64,000 nt of DNA from Sphingobacterium sp. CZ-UAM (GCF_002000245.1 NZ_MTCM01000001.1:2170001-2234000), one strand, 5' to 3'; shown: positions 44,779 through 53,505, counted from the first letter of the stretch. Program-made: numbers and translations. The notes: generated from the sequence alone by a model not told the origin.

Positions 44779-46392
44779 TTAAAAAGGCGCGTCGTCAGGC
44801 ATATCATTCATACGGGAAGGCATCGTAATGCCCCCACTAAAGCCTGCTCCACCGAAGTCATCCCCAAAGTTTGGCGACGGATTCAATGCCGATGCAGAAA
44901 ATGTAGTTGGAGCATCTCCAAAGCCATCTGCACCTCCCATTCCGGAAAACTCATCTTCAAGATCGACGAATTTAACGAATTTACCAACAAATCGAAGCGG
45001 CACAATCCCTGTTTCACCATTACGGTGCTTGGCAATAATAACTTCACCAACACCGGCTGTCGGGCGTCCCTCTTCATCTTCGGTCAAACCATAGTACTCT
45101 GGTCTATATAGGAAAAGTACCATATCGGCGTCCTGCTCAATAGATCCAGATTCACGCAAATCCGATAGCATCGGTCGCTTACTATTTCCAGGTCTGGATT
45201 CCACCGCACGACTCAATTGAGATAGGGCTAAAACTGGAATATTTAACTCTTTTGCAACAGATTTCAAAGCGCGGGAAATACTACCGATCTCTTGCTCACG
45301 ATTACCACCGCCTTTACCTTCCGCTTTACCATGCATCAGCTGCAGATAATCGACGATCACCATTTGGATATCGTACTGGGCTTTCAGACGACGGCATTTT
45401 GCTCTAAATTCAAAGACGTTCAGTGCCGGTGTATCATCGATAATAATCGGAGCATCTGTCAATCGGCCGATACGTGAATGCAATTGCTGCCATTCGTGAT
45501 CGGCAAGATTTCCTTTTTTCAATTTTTCTTGTTCAATTTCGGTTTCACCCGCAATCAGACGATTAACCAGCTGAACAGAGGACATTTCCAGCGAGAACAC
45601 AGCAACAGCTTTACCGTGTTCTACGGCTGCATTTCGCGCGACAGACAATACAAACGCCGTTTTACCCATCGCTGGACGAGCGGCGATTATCACTAAGTCA
45701 GAGGGCTGCCAACCAGAAGTCATACGGTCTAGCGCGGTTAACCCTGAGGGCACACCGGTAAGACCATCTGTACGGTCGCGCAACATCTCCAGGTTCGAGA
45801 TGGCCTCACGCATAATATCATCCATTTTACGGGAATCTCTTCGCAAGTTATTTTGTGCGATATCAAACAAACTCTTTTCGGCATGGTCCAATAGATCGAA
45901 AATATCCGATGTCTCATCATAAGAGCTATTGATAATTTCAGTAGAAACTTTGATCAGCTCCCTTTGAATATATTTTTGCGAAATAATACGCGCGTGATAC
46001 TCGATATTGGCAGCAGAAACAACCCGATCTGTAAGCTGTGTAATATAATAAGCCCCCCCTACCATTTCGAGCGCACCCATTTTACGCAACTCGGAGGTAA
46101 CTGTCAAAATATCGATCGGCGAGGTTTTTTGAAATAAGCCGAATATAGCTTCGAAAATTTTCTGATGTGATTCTTTATAAAAAGACTCCGGCTTTAAAAT
46201 ATCAATAATCTCACTTAGCGCATTTTTTTCAAGCATCAATGCCCCCAAAACAGCCTCCTCAAGATCTACTGCCTGGGGCGGTAGCTTACCCAAGCCGCTT
46301 ACCATGTTGTTTAATTTGGTCCGGCGCTCACCATAACTACCTCTTTTGTTATTATCCGTATTATTCGCTTCAAAATTGCTCTCGTTCATCAT
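44779..46392 (-). CDS. dnaB: Replicative DNA helicase DnaB
   Basis: The 537-aa protein has the N-terminal primase-interaction domain (LPPQAVDLEEAVLGALML, about 37-54) and a RecA-like helicase domain with Walker A AARPAMGKTAF (about 237), VFSLEMSSVQLVNRLIAGE, Walker B MVIVDYLQLM, and SDLRESGSIEQDADMVLFLYRPEYYG. It has a long disordered glycine/proline-rich C terminus (FGDDFGGAGFSGG, ending DDAPF). ATG codons at 46392 and 46389 are adjacent; either may be used. A DnaA-box cluster lies just upstream. Confidence 0.96.
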   Translation of the reverse strand: MMNESNFEANNTDNNKRGSYGERRTKLNNMVSGLGKLPPQAVDLEEAVLGALMLEKNALSEIIDILKPESFYKESHQKIFEAIFGLFQKTSPIDILTVTSELRKMGALEMVGGAYYITQLTDRVVSAANIEYHARIISQKYIQRELIKVSTEIINSSYDETSDIFDLLDHAEKSLFDIAQNNLRRDSRKMDDIMREAISNLEMLRDRTDGLTGVPSGLTALDRMTSGWQPSDLVIIAARPAMGKTAFVLSVARNAAVEHGKAVAVFSLEMSSVQLVNRLIAGETEIEQEKLKKGNLADHEWQQLHSRIGRLTDAPIIIDDTPALNVFEFRAKCRRLKAQYDIQMVIVDYLQLMHGKAEGKGGGNREQEIGSISRALKSVAKELNIPVLALSQLSRAVESRPGNSKRPMLSDLRESGSIEQDADMVLFLYRPEYYGLTEDEEGRPTAGVGEVIIAKHRNGETGIVPLRFVGKFVKFVDLEDEFSGMGGADGFGDAPTTFSASALNPSPNFGDDFGGAGFSGGITMPSRMNDMPDDAPF

Positions 46393-46444
46393 GATATTAT
46401 ATCAGAAATATAGCTTCCCAGCTCTTAAATTTAAGACGGGATAA

Positions 46445-46452
46445 CAAATGTA
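46445..46452 (-). promoter_or_regulatory. -7 promoter element of dnaB
   Basis: TACATTTG on the minus strand matches TAnnTTTG, 52 bases upstream of the dnaB start. Confidence 0.55.
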
Positions 46453-46555
46453 TAAAAAATAAAATTCACAGAGACGTTGAATTACAAACAGCATAATTAG
46501 TCCCTCAGGCAACAACTGTCAAAACGCTTTGAAGGACACAGTTTTACAGTAACAC

Positions 46556-46653
46556 TTTTCAACACACTTTGTGGAAAACATGTTGAAAATAAAAAACAAG
46601 CACTTAAAATCAATGCATTAAAAAGTGTGGATAACTTAGGCCATTGTGAATAA
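46556..46653. promoter_or_regulatory. Cluster of DnaA-box-like 9-mers between dnaB and menG/ubiE (possible oriC or DnaA-controlled region)
   Basis: Within 98 bases lie TGTGGATAA (46626-46634, the perfect complement of TTATCCACA), TGTGAATAA (46645-46653) and TGTGGAAAA (46570-46578), all fitting TTWTNCACA on the minus strand, plus TTTTCAACA (46556-46564) and TGTTGAAAA (46581-46589) as inverted one-mismatch copies. The flanks are AT-rich. The 46393-46806 gap holds no credible gene. Origin function is inference. Confidence 0.5.
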
Positions 46654-46794
46654 CCAAAATCATCGAAATTCAAAATGATTGCATTTAATTCTAACATCAC
46701 ACAGCTCCAACATGGCTTTGTTGAAGAGAAATAGACTTCAGCTTTAAATCAAAAAACAAATCCTATTTTAAGCGTTAAAAATATACTTATATCG

Positions 46795-46802
46795 TATATT
46801 TG
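46795..46802 (+). promoter_or_regulatory. -7 promoter element of menG/ubiE
   Basis: TATATTTG matches TAnnTTTG and ends only 4 bases before the ATG at 46807, so the transcript would start at or next to the start codon (leaderless). Confidence 0.55.
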
Positions 46803-46806
46803 TAAA

Positions 46807-47547
46807 ATGACGCACGATTCTTCAACATTAAAGCCCTATAAAGATGCCAATGATGGCAAGAAAAAACAGGTAGCGGATATGTTCAACAATATTTCCCATT
46901 CCTATGATTTCTTAAACCACTTCATGTCCCTGGGGATTGATATTATATGGCGAAAGAAAGCCATTAATGCCCTAAAGTCCATTAAGCCTCAGCTCATGTT
47001 AGATGTGGCTACCGGGACAGGTGATTTTGCACTGGAATCTATCAAGATATTGAACCCAAAAAAAATAATTGGAGTCGATATCTCTCAAGGCATGCTTGAT
47101 GTGGCTAAAAAGAAAATCGCAAACAAAGGACTGGAAAACCAATTTGAAGTACAATTAGGCGATTCGGAAAGGCTTCAATTTGAAGACAATACCTTTGACG
47201 CTGTTACGGTCGCATTTGGTGTTCGTAACTTTGAAAATCTGGAAAAAGGATTATCCGACATTTACCGTGTATTGAAACCTGGCGGTAAGGCTGTTATTTT
47301 GGAATTTTCGAATCCCAAGAAATTTCCGATAAAGCAGCTCTACAATTTTTATTTCAAATATGTAACTCCGACCATTGGAAAATTCTTCTCAAAAGATGCC
47401 AGTGCTTACGAATATTTACCGGAATCTGTTGCTCAGTTTCCCGATGGACAGAAATTTGTCGCAATAAATAAAAGAGCTGGCTTCGACCAAACGATTGTGA
47501 GACCACAAACATTTGGTATCTGCACGATTTATATTGCGACCAAATAG
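46807..47547 (+). CDS. menG: Demethylmenaquinone methyltransferase (UbiE/MenG)
   Basis: The 246-aa SAM-dependent enzyme performs the last step of menaquinone synthesis. MFNNISHSYDFLNHFMSLGIDIIWRKKAI, LDVATGTGDFALE (SAM motif I), GVDISQGMLDVAKKKI, VAFGVRNFENLEKGLSDIYRVLKPGGKAVILEFS and YEYLPESVAQFPDG are the UbiE family blocks. As Bacteroidota use menaquinone, the menG role is preferred over ubiquinone synthesis. The promoter element is unusually close to the start codon. Confidence 0.95.
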   Translation: MTHDSSTLKPYKDANDGKKKQVADMFNNISHSYDFLNHFMSLGIDIIWRKKAINALKSIKPQLMLDVATGTGDFALESIKILNPKKIIGVDISQGMLDVAKKKIANKGLENQFEVQLGDSERLQFEDNTFDAVTVAFGVRNFENLEKGLSDIYRVLKPGGKAVILEFSNPKKFPIKQLYNFYFKYVTPTIGKFFSKDASAYEYLPESVAQFPDGQKFVAINKRAGFDQTIVRPQTFGICTIYIATK

Positions 47548-47634
47548 GTCTATCAAGGACTTTTGGGCTGCGTTCCATCAACAGATGAAATCGCAGTCAG
47601 CAATGAAATTTACTATTTCAACACGTTAAAAAAT

Positions 47635-48396
47635 ATGACAAAGACAGTTTTCATCACAGGAGCAAGTTCAGGTATTGGTCAAGCCTGTGCTGAAGTGTTG
47701 GCGAAGGAAGGTTACAATCTTTTGCTTTGTGCGCGTAGACTAAATCGGCTGGATATATTGAAGGACAAATTAAATTCAATCTATCCACACATCAAAATTC
47801 ATACCTTTGAATTGGATGTAAGAGATTCAGAACAGGTTCAAAACCAAATCAATGGTTTACCCGAAGAGTGGAAAACAATCCATGTATTGATCAATAACGC
47901 TGGTCTTAGTCAAGGTTTGGATCCGATTCAGGATGGTGATATTGGAGACTGGGATAGAATGATCGACACCAATGTAAAAGGGCTACTTTATGTCAGCAAA
48001 GCCGTTATTCCGTTACTAGATACTGCCAATGGTGCACATATTGTCAATTTAGGCTCCATTGCAGGCAAAGAAGTTTATCCAAATGGCAATGTATACTGCG
48101 CGAGCAAACATGCGGTAGATGCGCTTACAAAAGCAATGCGTATCGACCTGCTTTCCAAAGGTATAAAAGTAACTTCAATCGATCCGGGGATGGTTGAAAC
48201 GGAATTCTCTGAAGTTCGCTTCCACGGAGATAAAGAAAGAGCTAAAAGTGTATATGCTGGTGTACAGCCCCTGACCGGAACTGACATTGCCGAAACCATA
48301 CTTTTCGTCATCACCAGACCAGCCCATGTTAATATCAACGATCTATTAATAATGCCAACAGCACAGGCTTCAGGCACGATTGTCAATCGAAAATAA
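47635..48396 (+). CDS. Short-chain dehydrogenase/reductase (YdfG-like)
   Basis: Taking the ATG at 47635 (the frame is open from 47563 but without family match) gives 253 aa. KTVFITGASSGIGQACAEVLA is the Rossmann TGxxxGxG motif, LINNAGLSQG the NNAG motif, and YCASKHAVDALTKAMRIDL contains the catalytic YxxxK with the upstream serine in LGSIAG. The sequence resembles the YdfG/serine 3-dehydrogenase branch, which oxidises L-allo-threonine and related 3-hydroxy acids; substrate is not certain. Confidence 0.9.
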   Translation: MTKTVFITGASSGIGQACAEVLAKEGYNLLLCARRLNRLDILKDKLNSIYPHIKIHTFELDVRDSEQVQNQINGLPEEWKTIHVLINNAGLSQGLDPIQDGDIGDWDRMIDTNVKGLLYVSKAVIPLLDTANGAHIVNLGSIAGKEVYPNGNVYCASKHAVDALTKAMRIDLLSKGIKVTSIDPGMVETEFSEVRFHGDKERAKSVYAGVQPLTGTDIAETILFVITRPAHVNINDLLIMPTAQASGTIVNRK

Positions 48397-48406
48397 TTTA
48401 AATATC

Positions 48407-48856
48407 ATGTCATTAGAAACGCAAATAAATCAAGACATTAAAGCGGCAATGATTGCAAAAGATACGGCAACATTGCGTGGATTACGTGCCATTAAAGCGG
48501 CTATTCTCCTTGCTAAAACGGAGAAAGGCCATGCAGAAGAATTGAATCAAGAAGCTGAAATCAAAGTTTTACAAAAACTGGTAAAACAACGTCGCGAATC
48601 TGCTGAAATCTATAAAAATCAAAACCGTGAAGATCTTTATCAAATTGAGGTAGAAGAGGAAAAGGTAATCGAAGCTTACCTTCCAAAGCAATTGAGTAAA
48701 GAGGAAGTGGAAGCCATTATCAAAGCGATCATTGCTGAAACCGGCGCTTCTTCCATTAAAGATATGGGAAAAGTAATGGGTGCTGCCAATCAAAAATTAG
48801 CCGGACAGGCAGACGGGAAAACGATCTCTGAAGTGGTAAAAAGCCTTTTGGCTTAA
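48407..48856 (+). CDS. yqeY: GatB/YqeY domain protein
   Basis: From the ATG at 48407 the protein is 149 aa. MSLETQINQDIKAAMIAKDTATLRGLRAIKAAILLAKTEKG and EEKVIEAYLPKQLSKEEVEAIIKAIIAETGASSIKDMGKVMGA match the YqeY family, which shares the tail domain of amidotransferase GatB and is thought to interact with tRNA or aminoacylation enzymes. It lies 10 bases after the SDR stop and ends at a strong terminator. Confidence 0.93.
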   Translation: MSLETQINQDIKAAMIAKDTATLRGLRAIKAAILLAKTEKGHAEELNQEAEIKVLQKLVKQRRESAEIYKNQNREDLYQIEVEEEKVIEAYLPKQLSKEEVEAIIKAIIAETGASSIKDMGKVMGAANQKLAGQADGKTISEVVKSLLA

Positions 48857-48875
48857 TTCTCCCTTTTCATAACAT

Positions 48876-48919
48876 TGATTTATCAACCCTAATTGCTCTT
48901 ATATAGGGTTGATAAATCA
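48876..48919 (+). terminator. Terminator after yqeY
   Basis: TGATTTATCAACCCTA (48876-48891) pairs exactly with TAGGGTTGATAAATCA (48904-48919), then TTTTTTCTCTTT follows. Confidence 0.92.
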
Positions 48920-48941
48920 TTTTTTCTCTTTATCAGCCGTC

Positions 48942-49397
48942 ATGGAATATAATTGGAAACTCAAGAATTTTGAAGAACTTACGAATCGTGAACTGTACCG
49001 TATTTTAAAATTACGTCTGGAGGTTTTTGTATTGGAACAAGAATGTCTTTATCCTGAGCTGGATGACAAAGATTACAACTGCTTACATCTTTGGGCAGAA
49101 CAGGATGGGGATATTGTCGCTTATACCCGTTTAGTTCCAGCAGGAATTTCTTACCCACAACCCTCCATCGGCCGTGTCATTGTTGCGAGAGAAGCCCGTG
49201 GAACAGGTCTTAGTCAATTACTGATGCACAAATCTATCGCAGCAACGTTGGAAGCTTTTGGTCCGCAGGATATTCAGATCGGCGCGCAATTTCACTTAAA
49301 GTCTTTCTACGAGAAATTTGGATTTAAACAAAACTCTGAACCCTATCCAGATTATGGAATTCTACACATTGATATGACGAAATCAGTTATTAAGTAA
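48942..49397 (+). CDS. ElaA-like GNAT acetyltransferase
   Basis: From the ATG at 48942 the product has 151 aa. MEYNWKLKNFEELTNRELYRILKLRLEVFVLEQECLYPELDDKD is the characteristic ElaA start, and SIGRVIVAREARGTGLSQLLMHKSI holds the acetyl-CoA loop. IQIGAQFHLKSFYEKFGFKQ completes the fold. The substrate is unknown. It lies 10 bases before the DUF423 gene. Confidence 0.9.
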   Translation: MEYNWKLKNFEELTNRELYRILKLRLEVFVLEQECLYPELDDKDYNCLHLWAEQDGDIVAYTRLVPAGISYPQPSIGRVIVAREARGTGLSQLLMHKSIAATLEAFGPQDIQIGAQFHLKSFYEKFGFKQNSEPYPDYGILHIDMTKSVIK

Positions 49398-49406
49398 GTT
49401 CTATTT

Positions 49407-49781
49407 ATGAATAATATTGTAATCATTACTGCAGCCGTTTTTGGTTCATTAGCCATTATACTTGGTGCATTTGGGGCGCACGCATTTAAAAAAATATTAT
49501 CGGCTGAGAAGCTGGACTCTTTTGAAGTTGGTGTTCGCTATCAAATGTATGCGGCGATCACCTTATTGGTTCTTGGGCTAAATCTACCCTTTGACCATCA
49601 ATCTGAAAGAGCAGCCTATTATCTAATTGCTTTGGGCACCTTATTGTTTTCTGGAAGCATTTATTTTCTTTCTTTTGCGGAACATTGGAAAAAAAATCTA
49701 AAATTTCTTGGCCCTATTACTCCTTTGGGAGGTTTACTGATGATTCTTGGCTGGCTTGCAATTATCATACGCTTTTTATAA
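49407..49781 (+). CDS. DUF423 membrane protein (YgdD-like)
   Basis: The 124-aa protein has four hydrophobic helices, with the DUF423 marks GAFGAHAFKK (about 21-30), FEVGVRYQMYAAITLLVLGL and LLFSGSIYFLSF, and ends GGLLMILGWLAIII. The family is widespread and has no established function. The fluoride riboswitch begins 14 bases downstream. Confidence 0.9.
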   Translation: MNNIVIITAAVFGSLAIILGAFGAHAFKKILSAEKLDSFEVGVRYQMYAAITLLVLGLNLPFDHQSERAAYYLIALGTLLFSGSIYFLSFAEHWKKNLKFLGPITPLGGLLMILGWLAIIIRFL

Positions 49782-49795
49782 CTTAGCTGAATATA

Positions 49796-49880
49796 TGGCA
49801 ATGATGTCTGCCTTGAACTGCCCTAATAAGCTGATGACGTCTACTTTAAGTATAAAAACAACAAATTTTATATAAAGTAG
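49796..49880 (+). ncRNA. Fluoride riboswitch (crcB motif) with expression platform
   Basis: The aptamer covers about 49796-49847. GGC at 49797-49799 can pair with GCC at 49810-49812 as the pseudoknot, GATGTC near 49803 pairs with GACGTC near 49836 as P1, and the conserved blocks AACTGCC, GCTGATG and TCTACT occur in the right order. The 3' part CTACTTTA (49841-49848) can instead pair with TAAAGTAG (49873-49880), which ends 4 bases before the start codon. Without fluoride this hairpin would shield the start; with fluoride the aptamer claims CTAC and frees it. The class is known; the mechanism here is inferred. Confidence 0.85.
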
Positions 49881-49884
49881 ATTT

Positions 49885-51132
49885 ATGGCTTTCAAAATAT
49901 CAGATCAACCAATTCAAATTAATTTCCATTTCTTTTTTAAGTGGTTTATCGCTTGTTGCGCAATAGGTTTCATTGTTGGCTCAATCTGTGCATTCTTTCT
50001 TTTTTCGCTAAACTGGGTAACTTCCTATCGGGAAACCCATTCCTGGATCATCTACGGATTACCGCTTGCTGGTCTTATTATTGCCTTATGCTACCAGCGC
50101 TGGGGCAACCCTTCAAGTAAGGGAAACAATCTCCTGATCGAAGAATACCTTCATCCACAACGGAGGATACCCCTTGTTATGGCGCCATTGGTGCTATTTG
50201 GAACCTTAATCACCCATCTATTTGGCGGATCGGCCGGACGCGAAGGCACGGCAGTCCAGATCGGCGGAGCGATCTCCGATCAGCTCAACCGTTGGTTTAA
50301 TTTCGATAAAACCGAACGCCGCATTCTAATTTCCATTGGTATTACAGCGGGTTTTGCAGCTGTCTTTGGTACTCCGCTTGCCGGAACAATTTTTGGCCTA
50401 GAAGTATTGCTCATTGGTAAAAAAAGATATTTTGGCATCCTCCCCTGCCTTATCACAGCCTATATAGCAAACCTTAGTTGTCAGTTATGGGATATTCCAC
50501 ACACTCATTATCCTATACATGAAAGTATACCTATATTATCTTTAACCAATATCGGTCTCAGCTTGATTGCCGGAATTTTATTCGGTGCAGTAGCGTGGTT
50601 ATTTACCTTCACGGGGGACTTCTTCAGTGTTCAATTTAAAAAGATCAAATCCCCTTTGCTCCGGCCCGTGATCGGTGGCATCATAATCGTTATTACTGTA
50701 GTATTACTAAAAAGCACGAAATATATCGGTTTAGGTATCCCAATGATTCAGGAGGCTTTTAACACTCCTTCGGATAACTATGATTTTCTTCTCAAATTGG
50801 TACTAACCACATTTACCCTTTCCGCTGGTTTCAAAGGTGGCGAGGTGACCCCATTATTTTTTATAGGGGCGACGTTTGGAAGTGCTCTCAGCACGATTAT
50901 CCCACTCCCCTTAGGACTGTTGGCAGCCATGGGCTTTGTTGCCGTATTTTCCGGAGCGACAAATACCCCTTTGGCCTGTATTATTATGGGATGTGAACTT
51001 TTCGGTTTTCAACCTATTGTTTTCATAGCAATTGCCTGTATAGCAGCTTACCTATTTTCTGGAAAGAAAGGGATCTATATTGCTCAAAAAGGAGGAATTA
51101 AGGAAAAATTATATCGAAAATTGAACCTGTAA
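49885..51132 (+). CDS. CLC-family transporter, CLC-F type fluoride/proton antiporter
   Basis: The 415-aa protein is a CLC channel/antiporter with about ten hydrophobic segments. The gating glutamate lies in AGREGTAVQIGGAI (E120), with T instead of the usual P in GREGP. The anion-binding region that normally reads GSGIP is SSKGNNLLIEE (about 77-87), so the central serine is missing. Both traits are reported for the fluoride-exporting CLC-F branch. A fluoride riboswitch directly precedes the gene, which supports fluoride resistance as its job. The start is the ATG at 49885, at the edge of the riboswitch hairpin. Confidence 0.9.
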   Translation: MAFKISDQPIQINFHFFFKWFIACCAIGFIVGSICAFFLFSLNWVTSYRETHSWIIYGLPLAGLIIALCYQRWGNPSSKGNNLLIEEYLHPQRRIPLVMAPLVLFGTLITHLFGGSAGREGTAVQIGGAISDQLNRWFNFDKTERRILISIGITAGFAAVFGTPLAGTIFGLEVLLIGKKRYFGILPCLITAYIANLSCQLWDIPHTHYPIHESIPILSLTNIGLSLIAGILFGAVAWLFTFTGDFFSVQFKKIKSPLLRPVIGGIIIVITVVLLKSTKYIGLGIPMIQEAFNTPSDNYDFLLKLVLTTFTLSAGFKGGEVTPLFFIGATFGSALSTIIPLPLGLLAAMGFVAVFSGATNTPLACIIMGCELFGFQPIVFIAIACIAAYLFSGKKGIYIAQKGGIKEKLYRKLNL

Positions 51133-51169
51133 TTCGATCAATATAACTACAATCCGCTCAAATAAAAAA

Positions 51170-51198
51170 GCATACAACCAAAGTAAACGGTTGTATGC
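51170..51198. terminator. Bidirectional terminator between the CLC-F gene and mgtE
   Basis: GCATACAACC (51170-51179) pairs with GGTTGTATGC (51189-51198). An A run precedes the stem on the plus strand (serving mgtE on the minus strand) and CCTTTCTTAT follows it. Confidence 0.8.
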
Positions 51199-51224
51199 CC
51201 TTTCTTATATTTTTTCTGGAAGAT

Positions 51225-52541
51225 TTACAATAATTTACCTTGCAAAAAGAACGCTGCAACGGTAAAGTAAATGACCAAGCCTGAGACGTCTACCAATGTA
51301 GCCACAAAAGGCGCCGATGCTGTGGCCGGGTCCAAACCAAACCGACGTAATATAAATGGAATAAAAGAGCCAGACAAAGTTCCCCAAAGAACTATAAACA
51401 ATAAAGAAACGGCTACTGTAAGGCCTATTGCTATCCAATAAGGGCCGTAATCATACAGACCGAGGAAATGCCAGGCTAATATTCTTAAAAAGCCAATGCT
51501 GCCCAATATTCCGCCCAAAATCAGTCCAGAAGACACTTCCCTTTTCATCACATACCACCAGTCCTTAAGTTTCAATTCACCCAGGGCCATAGCACGAATG
51601 ATGAGTGAGGCAGCTTGGGAACCTGAGTTCCCACCACTGGAAATAATTAGGGGGACAAATAATGCCAGTACTACTGCTTTCTCCAGTTCCCCTTCAAAAA
51701 AGCCCATAGCTGAAGCCGTAAGCATCTCACTGAAAAACAAAATAATAAGCCACCCCGCCCGTTTTTGGATCAATTGAAGTAAAGGAGTCTTCGTATAGGC
51801 CAAATCCAGTTCTTCCATCCCCCCAAATCGTTGTATATCCTCCGTATCGCGATCTTCGATACGGTCCAACACATCATCAAATGTCACAATCCCAACCAAT
51901 ACACCGGCTTCAGTAACAATAGGCAATGCACTTCGATCATATTTCTGAAAAATTTCGAAGGCTTCCTCCATGGGTGTTGAAGCCTTAATCGCCGCAAAAT
52001 TATAATCGATCAAGTCTGAAATCTTGGTAGATCCATCGGACAAAAGCAATTGACCGATTTTTAAATCGTCAATCAATACATTTTTCTCATCAACGACATA
52101 GATAAAATTGAGTGTCTCCGCTTTTCTTCCAAAGACTTTAATATGTCGAAAAACATCATCAACTGTATAATAGGGACGTACCTGCACATACATGGGGGTC
52201 ATCAGCCGCGCGATGCTGTCTTCTTTATATCCAATCAGCTCCAGCGCCATCTGTTTTTCACGCTCGTTCAAGAGATTAATCAAATATTTGATCAGATCGT
52301 CGGGCAGTTCAGACAGCAATTCGTTACGCGTATCCGGCTTTAGATTATTCAGCAACTCAGACAATTCCTGCTCAGTCATTGATTTGATCAATGTGTATTG
52401 GACATCTACTTCCAAAAATGAAAAGATCTCCAATCTATCCTCCAGCGGATAGTCCATAAAATGTTGATGTTGTTCCCCTTTATTTAGACGCGATATTTCT
52501 TCCGCAATATCGGCTGGGTGTAATGCTGAATTTTGTTCCAT
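51225..52541 (-). CDS. mgtE: Magnesium transporter MgtE
   Basis: The 438-aa protein has the MgtE layout: an N-terminal helical superhelix domain (about 1-125), two CBS domains (LMTPMYVQVRPYYTVDDVFRHI, then FAAIKASTPMEEAFEIFQKYDRSALPIV), and a five-helix membrane domain with the signature SSGGNSGSQAASLIIRAMALGEL. It is a gated magnesium channel; the CBS part senses intracellular magnesium. No riboswitch fits in the about 20-base leader predicted from the -7 element at 52569-52576. Confidence 0.96.
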   Translation of the reverse strand: MEQNSALHPADIAEEISRLNKGEQHQHFMDYPLEDRLEIFSFLEVDVQYTLIKSMTEQELSELLNNLKPDTRNELLSELPDDLIKYLINLLNEREKQMALELIGYKEDSIARLMTPMYVQVRPYYTVDDVFRHIKVFGRKAETLNFIYVVDEKNVLIDDLKIGQLLLSDGSTKISDLIDYNFAAIKASTPMEEAFEIFQKYDRSALPIVTEAGVLVGIVTFDDVLDRIEDRDTEDIQRFGGMEELDLAYTKTPLLQLIQKRAGWLIILFFSEMLTASAMGFFEGELEKAVVLALFVPLIISSGGNSGSQAASLIIRAMALGELKLKDWWYVMKREVSSGLILGGILGSIGFLRILAWHFLGLYDYGPYWIAIGLTVAVSLLFIVLWGTLSGSFIPFILRRFGLDPATASAPFVATLVDVSGLVIYFTVAAFFLQGKLL

Positions 52542-52568
52542 TGGAAGAAAATTTTAATGGATTTAGCG

Positions 52569-52576
52569 CAAAAGTA
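52569..52576 (-). promoter_or_regulatory. -7 promoter element of mgtE
   Basis: TACTTTTG on the minus strand matches TAnnTTTG, 27 bases before the mgtE ATG. Confidence 0.6.
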
Positions 52577-52710
52577 GCTTATTTTGTATGATATTCAATC
52601 ATCTACAAAAGTATTTTTTAAGAGAAAGACCGTTATTGTGATTTAGATAGACTGCTAACCCTGTTTCCTTTATGATTAAGTTACAAAAAGAGTGTAGAAT
52701 TCACAAAACC

Positions 52711-53421
52711 TTAAAAATTAATTAATCCGGGCGCAAGCTCAACGGCTTCACTATTCGCCCTGAATAACCGGGCAGTCAACGATCCCTCTAATCTTATTTC
52801 TCCTTGATTTACGCTCAACCAACTTCCTTCGCGTAATCCAAGTACGGGCTGCGGATTAAATTGATGAAATTCCTGTATACGGGTTTCCCTTGTTTCTCCT
52901 TTATGGGTCGAATTTAAGTCGGGATCCAAAAAATGGGGGTTAATATTAAAAGGGAGGAATGCCAACGCATCAAAGCTTGCTGGATAAACGATAGGCATGT
53001 CATTTGTCGTGCCAATGGTCAATCCTGTAAGATTAGATCCGGCGGAGGTGCCTACATAGGGTGTTCCTTTGCCTATCTGTACACGTAATTGATGTACAAG
53101 ATCCAAATCGTACAATGTCTTTAACAATAAGAACGTATTACCGCCACCCACAAAAATTGCTTTTGCTTCCTGAATGGCCTTTTTCTTGTTCTGAAACTCA
53201 TGCAATCCGGCAACTTTGATATTTTGGTCATTTAAAGCTTCCTGTACTTTGGCCGTATACTCTTCAAAAGATATTCCAGATGGCCGTGCATATGGAATAA
53301 ACAGCAATTCATCTGACGCGATAAATTTGACAAAATCTTCTTTAATATATTCGAGAAACCCACTACCATGAATGGTACTTGTGCTTACGACCAATAAATT
53401 ATAAACTGGATTGATCTCCAT
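52711..53421 (-). CDS. pepE: Alpha-aspartyl dipeptidase (peptidase E)
   Basis: The 236-aa protein belongs to the S51 serine peptidases, which cleave Asp-Xaa dipeptides. FVGGGNTFLLLKTLYDL and PYVGTSAGSNLTGLTIGTTNDMPI hold the nucleophilic serine (SAGSN), and FNINPHFLDPD carries the histidine. The protein is cytoplasmic, with no signal peptide. It has its own promoter element, and follows the SPFH-RHH pair on the minus strand after an 84-base gap. Confidence 0.93.
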   Translation of the reverse strand: MEINPVYNLLVVSTSTIHGSGFLEYIKEDFVKFIASDELLFIPYARPSGISFEEYTAKVQEALNDQNIKVAGLHEFQNKKKAIQEAKAIFVGGGNTFLLLKTLYDLDLVHQLRVQIGKGTPYVGTSAGSNLTGLTIGTTNDMPIVYPASFDALAFLPFNINPHFLDPDLNSTHKGETRETRIQEFHQFNPQPVLGLREGSWLSVNQGEIRLEGSLTARLFRANSEAVELAPGLINF

Positions 53422-53477
53422 ATCTTTTTTACTAAAATGATAAAAAAATGCACCTTTTACTTCGTTTGTGACGATGC

Positions 53478-53485
53478 CAAAGGTA
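53478..53485 (-). promoter_or_regulatory. -7 promoter element of pepE
   Basis: TACCTTTG on the minus strand matches TAnnTTTG, 57 bases upstream of the pepE start. Confidence 0.6.
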
Positions 53486-53505
53486 CATCTTTAGTTTCTG
53501 ATTCT

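Noticed and set aside
46497..46700. 67-codon minus-strand frame upstream of dnaB
   Set aside because: It covers the DnaA-box cluster, has no family resemblance and no promoter element of its own.
52542..52710. Magnesium riboswitch upstream of mgtE
   Set aside because: The -7 element leaves a leader of only about 20 bases and no M-box-like structure was seen.
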